A stretch of DNA of 21,400 nucleotides from an uncultured Oscillibacter sp. (GCA_951800675.1 CATOKC010000050.1:1-21400); one strand, 5' to 3'. Counted from the first letter of the stretch, positions 7,503-16,059 are shown. Notes: a model not told the origin generated them from the letters alone. Made by a program: numbers and translations.

Positions 7503-7715
7503 ATGATGTATAAAGTAGGAACCACTCAGCAAATCGTGAAACAGCTGCATCAGGAGGGGTATCAGATCAGCGAATATGCCCTCCGGCGGTGGATAGCTGA
7601 AGGGGTGATCCCCTCAGTGTCCAGCGGCAAGAAAAGGCTGGTTGTCTATGCTCACGTCATTGAGTTCCTGACAACCGGAAGCGTTGCGCTTGAACCTATA
7701 ACAGCTTCCGTTTAA
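7503..7715 (+). CDS. Excisionase-like small HTH protein
   Basis: A 70-residue protein preceded by AAGGAGG. Residues about 7-40 form a MerR/HTH_17-type helix-turn-helix (TTQQIVKQLHQEGYQ, then YALRRWIAEGVIP) followed by a wing-like SGKKRLVVYAHVIEFL. Small winged-helix proteins of this type next to a tyrosine recombinase are usually excisionases (Xis) that bend the attachment-site DNA and favour excision, and may also regulate the element promoter. It sits 60 nt before the integrase start, same strand, supporting that role. The excisionase function is inferred from fold pattern and position. Confidence 0.75.
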   Translation: MMYKVGTTQQIVKQLHQEGYQISEYALRRWIAEGVIPSVSSGKKRLVVYAHVIEFLTTGSVALEPITASV

Positions 7716-7721
7716 TCACTG

Positions 7722-7753
7722 TCCCCCAGTCCTACCGCCGTGGGGCTGGGGGA
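7722..7753. repeat. GC-rich hairpin between xis and int
   Basis: TCCCCCAGTCC (7722-7732) pairs with GGGCTGGGGGA (7743-7753) over an 11-bp stem with one G-T pair and a 10 nt loop. It lies 7 nt after the xis-like stop. No real T run follows, so it may be an attenuator or an mRNA processing stem that sets int expression below that of xis. Confidence 0.6.
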
Positions 7754-7770
7754 TCTCTTGAAAGGAGATC
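7752..7770 (+). promoter_or_regulatory. Hairpin that would cover the integrase ribosome site
   Basis: GATCTC (7752-7757) and GAGATC (7765-7770) are perfect complements around TTGAAAG. The right arm and loop hold the AAAGGAG ribosome site (7761-7767) of the integrase. The left arm shares two bases with the preceding hairpin (7722-7753), so the two stems may compete at their junction. Confidence 0.5.
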
Positions 7771-7775
7771 ACAAC

Positions 7776-8984
7776 ATGGCAAACATCACCCCACGCACCG
7801 ACAAAAGCGGCAACATCATATCCTACCAGATCCGTGTCTTTCGAGGCCGGGATGCCTCCGGCAAGCGGCTCAAGGACTACATGATGACTTGGAAACCCAC
7901 TCCTGGCATGACCAAGCGGCAGATTGAAAAGGAACTGATCCGGCAGGCGACCTTGTTTGAGGAGAACTGCAAACTGGGCAATGTCTCTGTAGAGCGGTAC
8001 ACCTTCCAGGAGTACGCCGAGTATGCACTCAAAGTGAAAGTCCAAGGCGGTATGAAAGCCAAGACCGTATCCAGCTACCGCGACCTGCTCACCCGCATCA
8101 ACGCTGAAATCGGTCCCCTGAAGCTGCAAGACATCCGTCCGGATCACCTGAACCGCTACTACGCCAAACTGGCCGAGCCGGGCCAGAACAAGCGCACCGG
8201 GGAGCCGCTGTCTCCCAAAACCATCCGAGAGCATCACCGTGTCATCAGTTCTATTCTATCACTGGCTGTCAAGGAGGGGCTGATCCCCACCAATGCAGCA
8301 CAGCGGGCCACCCCGCCAAAAGTTCCCAAGCATGAGATGGAAGTCTTCGAGCCAGAGGAAGTCCAAACCATTTTAAAGGCTCTGGGAGAGGAGCCGATGA
8401 AATGGCGTGTCATCACAACGCTGTTGATTGCCACCGGAGCCAGGCGGGGCGAGATCATGGGCCTTCGTTGGGAGAATGTGGATTGGGACAGTAAGCGGCT
8501 GTATCTCTGCGAGAATCGGGTTTACACCAAGGCCAGCGGTACGATCAGCACAACGCTGAAAACAGGGGAGAACCGCTACGTGTCCGTCCCGGCATCTGTC
8601 CTGGAATTACTGGAGATCTGGAAAGCAGAACAGACCGCCAACTGCCGTATGCTGGGCAATCATCCCCCGGCCTACATAGCCACCCACGAAGACGGGGAGC
8701 TGATGCACCCGGACGGCATCACAGACTTTCTCTCCAAGTTTTCCAAGCGGCACGGCCTCCCGCACATCCACCCGCATATGTTCCGTCACACGATGGCCTC
8801 TCTGTTGATCTCCGAAGGGATGGATGTCGTGACAGTCTCCAAACGGCTGGGCCATGCCCAGACCTCTACCACCCTCAACGTCTATTCCCATGTCCTCGCA
8901 AAGAGTGACGAGCGAGCCAGCGACACTCTCGATGACCTTATCTTCAATCCCAATAAGTCCCAAGATGATCCCCAGTCCCGCTAA
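7776..8984 (+). CDS. Tyrosine recombinase (phage/ICE-type integrase)
   Basis: A 402-residue integrase that would catalyse recombination between element and chromosomal attachment sites. Order: N-terminal Arm/AP2-like strand region (about 1-60), SAM-like core-binding domain (about 70-185, TFQEYAEYAL and KTIREHHRVISSIL), and catalytic domain. Catalytic residues are all visible: Arg223 (ATGARRGE), Lys262 (LKTGENR), His334 and Arg337 (HMFRHT), His360 (RLGH) and the nucleophile Tyr370 (NVYSH). Start ATG 7776 has AAAGGAG about 9 nt upstream; an in-frame upstream start at 7740 falls in the hairpin region. The gene runs toward the tRNA-Arg 3' end 80 bp away. It appears intact and of normal length for the family. 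Confidence 0.95.
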   Translation: MANITPRTDKSGNIISYQIRVFRGRDASGKRLKDYMMTWKPTPGMTKRQIEKELIRQATLFEENCKLGNVSVERYTFQEYAEYALKVKVQGGMKAKTVSSYRDLLTRINAEIGPLKLQDIRPDHLNRYYAKLAEPGQNKRTGEPLSPKTIREHHRVISSILSLAVKEGLIPTNAAQRATPPKVPKHEMEVFEPEEVQTILKALGEEPMKWRVITTLLIATGARRGEIMGLRWENVDWDSKRLYLCENRVYTKASGTISTTLKTGENRYVSVPASVLELLEIWKAEQTANCRMLGNHPPAYIATHEDGELMHPDGITDFLSKFSKRHGLPHIHPHMFRHTMASLLISEGMDVVTVSKRLGHAQTSTTLNVYSHVLAKSDERASDTLDDLIFNPNKSQDDPQSR

Positions 8985-9010
8985 AGTCCCGCTTTTGCCG
9001 TGCTAGATAA

Positions 9011-9065
9011 CAGGAAACCTCAGTGTTCAAAGCATCAAACGCTTGTAAACACTGAGGTTTTCCTG
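9011..9065 (+). terminator. Long hairpin between int and tRNA-Arg
   Basis: AAACCTCAGTGTT (9015-9027) is exactly repeated inverted at 9048-9060, around a 20 nt loop that has a weak AAGC/GCTT inner pair; pairing extends outward through CAGGAAA/TTTCCTG with one bulged base and reaches the tRNA CCA end. On the plus strand TTTTCCTG ends the stem, giving a plausible terminator for int. It also lies at the element-chromosome junction and may be a recombinase arm site. Confidence 0.65.
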
Positions 9066-9110
9066 GCACGCCGTGAGGGATTCGAACCCCCGGCCTTCTG
9101 GTCCGTAGCC
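9064..9110. other. Inferred attachment site in the 3' part of tRNA-Arg
   Basis: The integrase gene and the tRNA 3' end face each other, so the crossover is expected inside the 3' half of the tRNA (acceptor, T arm), with the element supplying a copy that keeps the tRNA intact. The matching copy at the other element end is outside the window, so the exact core cannot be set from this sequence; the right boundary given is approximate. Confidence 0.45.
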
Positions 9111-9140
9111 AGACGCTCTATCCAGCTGAGCTAACGGCGC
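9064..9140 (-). tRNA. tRNA-Arg (anticodon ACG)
   Basis: On the minus strand the sequence folds as a complete tRNA: acceptor GCGCCGT paired with ACGGCGT, D arm (GCTCAGCTGGATAGAGC), anticodon stem TCTGG/CCAGA around the loop CTACGGA with anticodon ACG, and T arm with GGTTCGAATCC. The discriminator G is followed by an encoded CCA (9064-9066). It reads CGN arginine codons, after A34-to-inosine editing in bacteria. It appears to be the integration target of the element to its left and remains intact. Confidence 0.97.
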
Positions 9141-9163
9141 ATGTCCTGTCAGACAGCTTATAC

Positions 9164-9192
9164 ATAGTACCACACATTTTTGGAAAAAGCAA
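9164..9192 (-). promoter_or_regulatory. Promoter of tRNA-Arg
   Basis: On the minus strand TTGCTT (9192-9187), a 17 nt spacer and TACTAT (9169-9164) precede the tRNA 5' end by 23 nt, a good sigma-A layout. Confidence 0.7.
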
Positions 9193-9213
9193 GAGGTAAA
9201 CGCAAAATTTTTC

Positions 9214-9266
9214 AAAAAATTTTTTGCCCCTCCTGCGGCGGGACGTGCTCCGCACATCCCGCCGCA
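9214..9266 (-). terminator. Terminator after gpmI
   Basis: The arms 9234-9248 and 9252-9266 pair over 15 positions (one G-T pair) with a 3 nt loop. Reading leftward, the GC stem is followed by GGAGGGGC and then AAAAAATTTTTT (9214-9225), so the T run is displaced by 14 nt. This would end the trmL-pgk-tpiA-gpmI transcript just before the tRNA promoter. Confidence 0.7.
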
Positions 9267-9271
9267 TAGGA

Positions 9272-10780
9272 TCAGTCGATCAGGCTCTTCCCGTCCATCT
9301 CTGGCGGGCAGGCCAGGCCCATGATGTCCAGGATCGTGGGGGCGATGTCCGCCAGACGTCCGGGATGGAGCTTGGCGTCCGCGCCCACCAGGATGAAGGG
9401 CACCAGGTTGGTGGTATGGGCGGTCATGGGGGAGCCGTCGGGCTTGCGCATCTCCTCGGCGTTGCCGTGGTCGGCGGTGATCATGGCGATGCCGCCCATG
9501 GCCCGGGTGGCGTCCACCACGCGGCCCACGCAGGTATCCACGGTCTCCACGGCCTTTACGGCGGCCTCGTAGACGCCGGTGTGGCCCACCATGTCGCAGT
9601 TGGCGAAGTTCAGGATGATCACGTCATAGGCGCCGGACTCGATGCGCTCCACGCACTTGTCCGTCACCTCCACGGCGCTCATCTCCGGCTGGAGGTCGTA
9701 GGTAGCCACCTTGGGGGAGGCCACCAGCACGCGGTCCTCGCCGGGGAACACGGCCTCCACGCCGCCGTTGAAGAAGAACGTCACATGGGCGTACTTCTCC
9801 GTCTCGGCAATGCGCAGCTGGGTCATCCCCAGGGAGCTGAGGTACTCGCCCAGGCCGTTGGCCACCCGCAGGCGGGGGAAGGCCACCTGGACGTTGGGCA
9901 TGGTGGCATCGTACTCGGTGGTGCAGACGTAGGTCAGGGGGAAGAACTCCCGGTTAAAGCCGTCGAACTCCGGGTCCACGAAGGCGCGGGTGATCTCCCG
10001 GGCCCGGTCGGGGCGGAAGTTGAAGAAGATGATGCTGTCGTTGTCGCTGATAGCGCCCTCGCTGTCGCAGACCACGGGCTCCACAAACTCGTCGGTGACG
10101 TTGTTGGCGTAGCTCTTGGCCACCGCGTCCACGGGGTCGGAGTTCTGGATGCCGCGGCCATAGACCATGGCGTCATAGGCCAGCTCCACGCGGTCCCAGC
10201 GCTTGTCGCGGTCCATGGCGTAATACCGGCCCATCACGGTGGCGATGCGGCCCACACCGATCTCCCGGCACTTCTCCACGGCCTCGGCCACGAAGCCCTT
10301 GCCGCTGGTGGGGGAGACGTCGCGGCCGTCCAGGAAGGCGTGGATATACACCTTCTCCAGGCCGCGCATCTTGGCCATCTTCAGCAGGGCCCACAGGTGG
10401 GTGGTATGGGAGTGTACGCCGCCGTCGGAGAGCAGGCCGTACAGATGGAGGGAGCCGCCGTTTTTCAGGCAGGCGTCCATGGCGGCGCAGTAGGCGGGGT
10501 TCTCAAAGAAACTGCCGTCCTCGATGGACCGGGTGATCCGGGGCAGATCCTGGTAGACCACGCGGCCTCCGCCGATATTGGTGTGGCCCACCTCGCTGTT
10601 GCCCATCTGACCGTCGGGGAGGCCCACGTCCAGCCCGGAGGCGGAGAGGGTGGTGTGCTCGCAGGAGGCGAACAGCCGGTCCAGGACCGGCGTTCTGGCG
10701 TGGGTCACGGCGTTGCCGCCGCCGTCCTGGGCCAGGCCAAAGCCGTCCATAATGATCAGAGTAGTGGGTGTTTTGTTCAT
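9272..10780 (-). CDS. gpmI: 2,3-bisphosphoglycerate-independent phosphoglycerate mutase
   Basis: Interconverts 3- and 2-phosphoglycerate in glycolysis using two Mn2+ ions and a phosphoserine intermediate. The 502-residue length is normal. The alkaline-phosphatase-type metal site begins IIMDGFG (Asp12) and the catalytic Ser is Ser62 in GQMGNSEVGH. The inserted phosphotransferase domain carries SDGGVHSH and HAFLDGRD, and the C-terminal metal residues are seen in CDMVGHTG and TADHGNAEE. Start ATG is preceded by GAGG. It is the last gene of the leftward trmL-pgk-tpiA-gpmI run, 89 nt after tpiA with a hairpin between; a terminator follows its stop. Confidence 0.97.
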   Translation of the reverse strand: MNKTPTTLIIMDGFGLAQDGGGNAVTHARTPVLDRLFASCEHTTLSASGLDVGLPDGQMGNSEVGHTNIGGGRVVYQDLPRITRSIEDGSFFENPAYCAAMDACLKNGGSLHLYGLLSDGGVHSHTTHLWALLKMAKMRGLEKVYIHAFLDGRDVSPTSGKGFVAEAVEKCREIGVGRIATVMGRYYAMDRDKRWDRVELAYDAMVYGRGIQNSDPVDAVAKSYANNVTDEFVEPVVCDSEGAISDNDSIIFFNFRPDRAREITRAFVDPEFDGFNREFFPLTYVCTTEYDATMPNVQVAFPRLRVANGLGEYLSSLGMTQLRIAETEKYAHVTFFFNGGVEAVFPGEDRVLVASPKVATYDLQPEMSAVEVTDKCVERIESGAYDVIILNFANCDMVGHTGVYEAAVKAVETVDTCVGRVVDATRAMGGIAMITADHGNAEEMRKPDGSPMTAHTTNLVPFILVGADAKLHPGRLADIAPTILDIMGLACPPEMDGKSLID

Positions 10781-10824
10781 AATGACCTCATTCCTCGTTT
10801 CTCATAAAGAAGCGGATGCAGGAT

Positions 10825-10862
10825 GCAAAGCAGTACCCGCTGTTACGCGGGCACTGCTTTGC
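10825..10862 (-). repeat. Long hairpin in the tpiA-gpmI gap
   Basis: Sixteen-base arms (10825-10840 and 10847-10862), complementary but for one A-C mismatch, flank a 6 nt loop. It starts 8 nt after the tpiA stop and no T run follows. It is likely an mRNA-stabilising, processing or partial-termination stem that tunes gpmI relative to tpiA. Confidence 0.65.
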
Positions 10863-10869
10863 GCTCTCC

Positions 10870-11643
10870 TTACTCCTGATTGGCGGCGTTGACGATGTCC
10901 ACGAACTGGTCGGGCTTCAGGGCGGCGCCGCCGATCAGACCGCCGTCCACGTCGGACTGAGCCAGCAGCTCCGCGGCGTTCTTGGGGTTCATGGAGCCGC
11001 CGTACTGGATGGTGATGGAACGGGCCACCCGCGCGCCGTACAGGTTGCGGATGGTGGCGCGGATGGCGGTGCAGACCTCGGCGGCCTGCTCGGCGGTGGC
11101 GGTTTTGCCGGTGCCGATGGCCCAGATGGGCTCATAGGCGACCACGCACTTGCGCACCTTCTCGGGGGCTACGCCGGACAGGGCGCTCTTCACCTGCAGG
11201 GCGATGAGCTCCATGGTGACACCCATCTCCCGCTGCTCCAGGCTCTCGCCCACGCAGATGATGGGATGCAGGCCGGCCTCCAGGGCGGCGTGGACCTTCT
11301 TGTTGACGGTGACGTCGGTCTCGCCGAAGTACTGACGGCGCTCGGAGTGGCCGATGATGACGTACTTTACGCCCAGGTCCTTGAGCATGTCGGCGGACAC
11401 TTCGCCGGTGTAGGCACCGTTGGGCTCATAGTACAGGTTCTCGGCGCCCACGGCCACGCGCATGTCCTTGAAGGCCTTCAGGGCGGCGGGGATGTTGACG
11501 AAGGGGACGCAGACCACGACCTCGCACCACTTGGCGCGGGGCAGGAGGGGCTTGAGCTCCTCGGCGAACTTCTTGGTCTCGGAGGCGGTCTTGTTCATCT
11601 TCCAGTTGCCTGCGATGATGGTTTTACGGTATCTACGGTTCAT
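10870..11643 (-). CDS. tpiA: Triosephosphate isomerase
   Basis: Interconverts dihydroxyacetone phosphate and glyceraldehyde 3-phosphate. A 257-residue TIM barrel with all hallmark residues: Lys15 in AGNWKMNKT, His99 in IIGHSERR, Glu171 in [12 protein letters not shown] (with the mobile loop 6), and the phosphate-binding IQYGGSM and GLIGGAAL. Start ATG is preceded by CAGGAG. It lies 178 nt after pgk, with a possible promoter of its own, and before gpmI in the same direction. Confidence 0.98.
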   Translation of the reverse strand: MNRRYRKTIIAGNWKMNKTASETKKFAEELKPLLPRAKWCEVVVCVPFVNIPAALKAFKDMRVAVGAENLYYEPNGAYTGEVSADMLKDLGVKYVIIGHSERRQYFGETDVTVNKKVHAALEAGLHPIICVGESLEQREMGVTMELIALQVKSALSGVAPEKVRKCVVAYEPIWAIGTGKTATAEQAAEVCTAIRATIRNLYGARVARSITIQYGGSMNPKNAAELLAQSDVDGGLIGGAALKPDQFVDIVNAANQE

Positions 11644-11664
11644 GACGATCTTTCTCCTGTTTTT

Positions 11665-11693
11665 ATTATATGAAATTTATAAAAATAAATGAA
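11665..11693 (-). promoter_or_regulatory. Possible internal promoter for tpiA
   Basis: On the minus strand TTCATT (11693-11688), a 17 nt spacer and a perfect TATAAT (11670-11665) lie in an AT-rich patch just before tpiA. The -35 match is weak, and the start would leave a leader of about 17 nt holding the ribosome site. Confidence 0.4.
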
Positions 11694-11694
11694 T

Positions 11695-11833
11695 CTTATC
11701 CAGGGCCGTCCGCTCCAGGGCGTCCGCCCGGCGGCCCGGCCATGCCGGAGGGAGGGACCCGGTCCGGCTTCTTTTCCGGGAACGGCCTTTGCCGCCGTCC
11801 CTCTTGCGCGGGGGAGGGGGGTTACTTATCCAG
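11695..11833. repeat. GC-rich 120-bp gap flanked by a 9-bp direct repeat
   Basis: CTTATCCAG occurs at 11695-11703 and again at 11825-11833 (the latter inside the last codons of pgk). Between them is a very GC-rich stretch with several stem-forming pieces (for example GAGGGAC near 11753 and GTCCCTC near 11797). It may be a small inserted repeat element, a duplicated pgk end or chance; it includes no coding sequence beyond pgk. Confidence 0.35.
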
Positions 11834-13099
11834 CAGGCAGGCCACGCCGGGAAGCTCCTTGCCCTCCATGAACTCCAGGGAGGCACCGCCGCCGGTGGAG
11901 ATATGGGTCATCTGAGCAGCATAGCCCAGCTGCTGCACGGCCGCCGCGCTGTCGCCGCCGCCGATGATGGTGATGGCAGAGGTCTTGCTCAGGGCCTCGG
12001 CCACGGCCTTGGTGCCCACGGCGAACTTCTCGAACTCGAACACGCCCATGGGGCCGTTCCAGATGACGGTACCGGCGTCCTTCACGGCGTCGCAGTAGAG
12101 CTTGACGGTCTCGGGGCCGATGTCCAGGCCCTGCCAGCTGTCGGGGATCTGGCCGTTCTTGACCACCTGGCTGTTGGCGTTGGGATCGAAGGCGTCGGCG
12201 ATGACGGTATCCACGGGCAGGAGGAGCTTCACGCCCTTCTCCTTGGCCTTGGCGACCATCTCGTTGCAGTAGTCCAGCCAATCGCTCTCCAGCAGGCTGT
12301 CGCCCACGGTGCCGCCCTGGGCCTTGGCGAAGGTGTAGGCCATGCCGCCGCCGATGATGATGGTGTCGGCGATCTCCAGGAGGTTGTTGATGACGCCGAT
12401 CTTGCTGGAGACCTTGCTGCCGCCCAGGATGGCCACCAGGGGCCGCTTGGGATCGGCCAGCGCGCCGCCGATGAACTCCAGTTCCTTCTGAATCAGGAAG
12501 CCGGATACGGCGGGCAGGTGAGCCGCCACCCCGGCGGTGGAGGCGTGGGCGCGGTGGACGGCGCCGAAGGCGTCGGATACGTACACACCGTCCTCACCGG
12601 CCAGACCGGCCATGGCCTTGGCAAGCTCGGGATCGTTCTTGGTCTCGCCCTTCTCGAAGCGGGTGTTCTGGAGAAGCATGATCTGGCCGGGCTGCAGCGC
12701 GGCGGCCTTGGCCTGGGCATCGGGGCCCACCACGTCGCCGGCAAGGATGACATCCTTGCCCAGCAGCTCACTCAGGCGCTTGGCCACGGGCTCCATGCAC
12801 AGGGCCTCCAGGGTCTTCTCCCACTTCTCCTTGGTGAGGGAGGCGGGGTCCTTGCCCTTTTCGGCCTGCTTCTTGGCCCACTTGTCGAAGCTGGGCTCAG
12901 GCTTTCCCAGGTGGGAGCAGGCGATGACCGCCGCGCCCTGGTCCAGGAGGTACTGGATGGTGGGCAGGGCCGCCCGGATGCGCTTGTCGTCGGTGATGGC
13001 GCCGGTGGCCTTGTCCTGGGGGACGTTGAAGTCGCAGCGGAGCAAGACCTTCTTGCCCTTGACGTCCACGTCCTTTACTGTTTTCTTGTTGTAGTTCAT
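11822..13099 (-). CDS. pgk: Phosphoglycerate kinase
   Basis: Transfers phosphate from 1,3-bisphosphoglycerate to ADP. The 425-residue protein shows the N-terminal substrate site ([15 protein letters not shown]), [11 protein letters not shown], and [15 protein letters not shown], then the nucleotide side ([24 protein letters not shown]) and the C-terminal WNGPMGVFE and [10 protein letters not shown]. It is longer than the roughly 395-residue norm because of an inserted charged stretch after SHLGKP ([14 protein letters not shown]), as in many Clostridia. The ribosome site AAAGGAG overlaps the trmL stop codon, so trmL and pgk are cotranscribed. Confidence 0.98.
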   Translation of the reverse strand: MNYNKKTVKDVDVKGKKVLLRCDFNVPQDKATGAITDDKRIRAALPTIQYLLDQGAAVIACSHLGKPEPSFDKWAKKQAEKGKDPASLTKEKWEKTLEALCMEPVAKRLSELLGKDVILAGDVVGPDAQAKAAALQPGQIMLLQNTRFEKGETKNDPELAKAMAGLAGEDGVYVSDAFGAVHRAHASTAGVAAHLPAVSGFLIQKELEFIGGALADPKRPLVAILGGSKVSSKIGVINNLLEIADTIIIGGGMAYTFAKAQGGTVGDSLLESDWLDYCNEMVAKAKEKGVKLLLPVDTVIADAFDPNANSQVVKNGQIPDSWQGLDIGPETVKLYCDAVKDAGTVIWNGPMGVFEFEKFAVGTKAVAEALSKTSAITIIGGGDSAAAVQQLGYAAQMTHISTGGGASLEFMEGKELPGVACLLDK

Positions 13100-13117
13100 G
13101 GTTTTTTGCAGCTCCTT

Positions 13118-13654
13118 TCAAACTATATCATTCAATTGGTTTGATTGGCGGTTTTGGATCGCGGGGGCAGCGCCCATCTCGCCCGTCCCCAGCAGTCCGG
13201 GGAACCCGTTCTGCCGCAGGGCTTCGTAGATGAGGATCGCGGCGGAGTTGGACAGGTTGAGGCTCCTGGCCTCGTCCGCCATGGGGATGCGGATGCACCG
13301 GTCCCAGTGCCGTTCCCGGAACGCCCGGGGGAGACCGGCGGTCTCCTTCCCGAAGAAGAGCCAGCAGTCCGGAGAAAACCGGACCCGGCTGTAGTCCCGG
13401 GGGGCCTTGGTGGTGGCCAGCCAGAGATCCGCCCCCGCCTCCGGGTGGGCGGCGAACAGCGCCTCCAGGGAGGGGTGGACCGTTACCTCCACCAAATGCC
13501 AGTAGTCCAGCCCGGCCCGCTTCACCGCCCGGTCGCTGACGTCGAAGCCCAGGGGCTCCACCAGGTGCAGGGCGCTGCCGGTGGCGGCGCAGGTCCGGGC
13601 GATGTTTCCGCAGTTGGGCGGGATCTCCGGTTCCACGAGAACGACGTGCAGCAT
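13118..13654 (-). CDS. trmL: tRNA (cytidine(34)-2'-O)-methyltransferase, SPOUT family
   Basis: Methylates the 2'-O of the wobble base C34/U34 of leucine tRNAs, using S-adenosylmethionine. A 178-residue minimal SPOUT enzyme: motif 1 EPEIPPNCGNIART, motif 2 LFFGKETAGLP and motif 3 IPMADEARSLNLSNSAAI, which form the AdoMet knot. I place the start at the ATG at 13654, as GGAGG lies about 7 nt upstream and the protein then begins MLHVVLVEPEIPP as in the family; the frame open upstream to 13708 is likely leader. First gene of the leftward glycolytic operon; pgk begins 18 nt after its stop. Confidence 0.92.
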   Translation of the reverse strand: MLHVVLVEPEIPPNCGNIARTCAATGSALHLVEPLGFDVSDRAVKRAGLDYWHLVEVTVHPSLEALFAAHPEAGADLWLATTKAPRDYSRVRFSPDCWLFFGKETAGLPRAFRERHWDRCIRIPMADEARSLNLSNSAAILIYEALRQNGFPGLLGTGEMGAAPAIQNRQSNQLNDIV

Positions 13655-13679
13655 ACCGCGCCTCCGTCTCCATGTTTGG

Positions 13680-13695
13680 GGCCGGAGCTCCGGCC
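13680..13695. repeat. Perfect 16-bp palindrome in the trmL leader
   Basis: GGCCGGAGCTCCGGCC reads the same on both strands. It lies between the predicted trmL start of transcription (near 13710) and the ribosome site, so it could be an operator or a leader stem. Confidence 0.5.
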
Positions 13696-13716
13696 TCTGG
13701 AATTTCAACAGGTTAC

Positions 13717-13745
13717 ATTGTAAAACAAATCTTTTCCAAATTCAA
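13717..13745 (-). promoter_or_regulatory. Promoter of the trmL-pgk-tpiA-gpmI operon
   Basis: On the minus strand TTGAAT (13745-13740), a 17 nt spacer and TACAAT (13722-13717). Transcription would start near 13710, giving a leader of about 56 nt before the trmL ATG. Confidence 0.6.
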
Positions 13746-13931
13746 GCATTATCCTATAAATTCTTTCTGGAATTTTACAAAAGTAATCGCCGGTGCCGTT
13801 ATCCTCCACGAAACTACAGAATTTCCCCCTTGCGCGGGACAAAAACTTGTGCAAATAGACCCATTCCGGCGGCGGCGTTCCGCCATTTACCGTCAAGTGG
13901 CGTAAAATTTCGGCGGGGAGGAAAATACCCC

Positions 13932-13959
13932 TTGCATAAATGGGCGCTTCTGGTATAAT
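13932..13959 (+). promoter_or_regulatory. Promoter of glmU-like and prs
   Basis: TTGCAT (13932-13937), a 16 nt spacer and a perfect TATAAT (13954-13959) with an extended TGG just before it. The start of transcription would be near 13966, directly before the GAGGAGGGGG ribosome site. Confidence 0.8.
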
Positions 13960-13992
13960 AGAGGCAACGAGCGAGGAGGGGGTAGTGTATAC

Positions 13993-15024
13993 ATGGATAA
14001 CAAGAAGTGTATCGTGGTCTTCCTGACGGAGGACGGCGCTGAAACCTATGACGGAAAGCCTCTGATGCTGCAGGACGCGCTATTTTGCCCCATCCTTACC
14101 TGGTGTATGCGGGCGTGGATGAAAAAAGGCGTCCGGCGGTTTTTTGTTATCTCTCCGGAGGAGTATCTGGACGAGGTAACGGCCTGCTTCCCCCCGGAGT
14201 GCGCGGCCGTGGCCGGGACGGAGGAGGACTATCAGCGGGACATCGGCGAGTTCGCCCGGGGCTGCTGGATCGAGGAGGTCCGGGAGGCCATGCTCCCAGT
14301 GGGGAGCATGATGCTCTCCTTCCACACCGCGGCGGAGCTGGTCCGGCTCCAGCGGGCGGTGAAGGAGGAGATCGCCATGTTCCACCAGCGCACCGGCGTC
14401 AAGGTCCTGGACGTGGACAGTACCTACATCGATCCCCGGGTGACCATCGGGGCGGGCACGGTCCTCCTGCCGGGCACCATCCTCCGGGGGAACACGGTCA
14501 TCGGGGATAACTGCGAGATCGGCCCCAACGCCATGATCACCGGATGCGAGATCGGGGACGGGTGCGTGGTCAACGCCTCCCAGGTGAACGAGAGCGTCCT
14601 GGGCCGGGAGGTCCACGTGGGGCCCTACGCCCATATCCGCCCCAATTGCAGGATCGGGGACGGGTGCAAGGTAGGCGCCTTCGTGGAGATCAAGAACGCC
14701 GTCTTCGGTCCGGGCACGAAGATGAGCCACCTGACCTATGTGGGCGATGCCGACGTGGGCGCCGGGGTGAATTTCGGCTGCGGCACCATCACCTCCAACT
14801 ACGACGGCTTCCGCAAGCACCGCACCGTCATCGGCGACCACGCCTTCATCGGCTGCAACACCAACCTGGTCCCTCCCGTCACGGTAGGGGAGGGCGCGTA
14901 CATCGCCGCGGGCACCACCGTTACCAAGGACATAGAGCCCGACGCCCTGGCCATCTCCCGGGTGCGCCAGGAGAACAAGCCCGGCTGGGCCAAAGCCCGG
15001 CGCGAGATGCACCGTAAAAAATAA
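13993..15024 (+). CDS. GlmU-like acetyltransferase with reduced uridyltransferase domain
   Basis: GlmU normally makes UDP-GlcNAc for peptidoglycan: its C-terminal left-handed beta-helix acetylates GlcN-1-P, and its N-terminal domain adds UMP. Here (343 residues) the helix is complete: STYIDP, hexapeptide repeats, then [24 protein letters not shown] (His246, Tyr249), VNFGCGT and YDGFRKHRT, holding the residues needed for acetyl transfer. The N-terminal part is only about 120 residues instead of about 230, and the nucleotide-binding GxGTRMxS loop is absent ([13 protein letters not shown] in its place), while KPLML and a VISPEE strand remain. So acetyltransferase activity is expected but uridyltransferase is not. 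The glmU-prs order is conserved in Firmicutes; prs follows after 75 nt. Confidence 0.88.
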   Translation: MDNKKCIVVFLTEDGAETYDGKPLMLQDALFCPILTWCMRAWMKKGVRRFFVISPEEYLDEVTACFPPECAAVAGTEEDYQRDIGEFARGCWIEEVREAMLPVGSMMLSFHTAAELVRLQRAVKEEIAMFHQRTGVKVLDVDSTYIDPRVTIGAGTVLLPGTILRGNTVIGDNCEIGPNAMITGCEIGDGCVVNASQVNESVLGREVHVGPYAHIRPNCRIGDGCKVGAFVEIKNAVFGPGTKMSHLTYVGDADVGAGVNFGCGTITSNYDGFRKHRTVIGDHAFIGCNTNLVPPVTVGEGAYIAAGTTVTKDIEPDALAISRVRQENKPGWAKARREMHRKK

Positions 15025-15099
15025 GCAGATCCATCCCGCCCGCTTCCCAGAAGGTTCCTGTCAAAAACTGACGAAAATGATGAAATGAGGATGTTGGAA

Positions 15100-16059
<960 letters not shown>

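Larger units (their letters stand above)
1..9066. mobile_element. One end of an integrated element inserted at tRNA-Arg
   Basis: The stretch from the window start to the tRNA-Arg 3' end carries accessory genes: a second-type ligA, a DUF262 protein, several unknown small proteins, an AT-rich orphan gene, a P-loop ATPase, an excisionase-like HTH protein and a tyrosine recombinase. The recombinase gene is the last one before the 3' end of a tRNA gene, the usual layout of an element integrated by tRNA-specific recombination. Base composition is mixed and clearly less GC-rich than the chromosome to the right. The other end and its direct repeat are not in the window, and no conjugation or phage structural gene is visible here, so whether this is an ICE, IME or prophage is undecided. 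That the ligase-side genes belong to the same element is inference. Confidence 0.75.
13655..13992. other. Divergent intergenic region between trmL and glmU-like
   Basis: This 338-bp gap is AT-rich in the middle and has no convincing gene; a 63-codon minus-strand frame (13705-13896) lacks a clear ribosome site. It holds two outward promoters (13717-13745 leftward, 13932-13959 rightward) and a perfect 16-bp palindrome built on GGAGCTCC (13680-13695) in the trmL leader. A CGCCA/TGGCG repeat is near 13888-13909. Confidence 0.6.

Noticed and set aside
9224..10807. Long open frame on the plus strand antisense to gpmI
   Set aside because: Its product is a Gly/His/Val-rich shadow of high-GC codons, and gpmI on the other strand has a complete family match.
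11789..13144. Long plus-strand frame opposite pgk
   Set aside because: Repetitive Gly/Leu/Ala shadow of a certain pgk gene, with no family pattern.
13705..13896. 63-codon minus-strand frame in the divergent promoter region
   Set aside because: No ribosome site, overlaps the predicted trmL promoter, and no family pattern.
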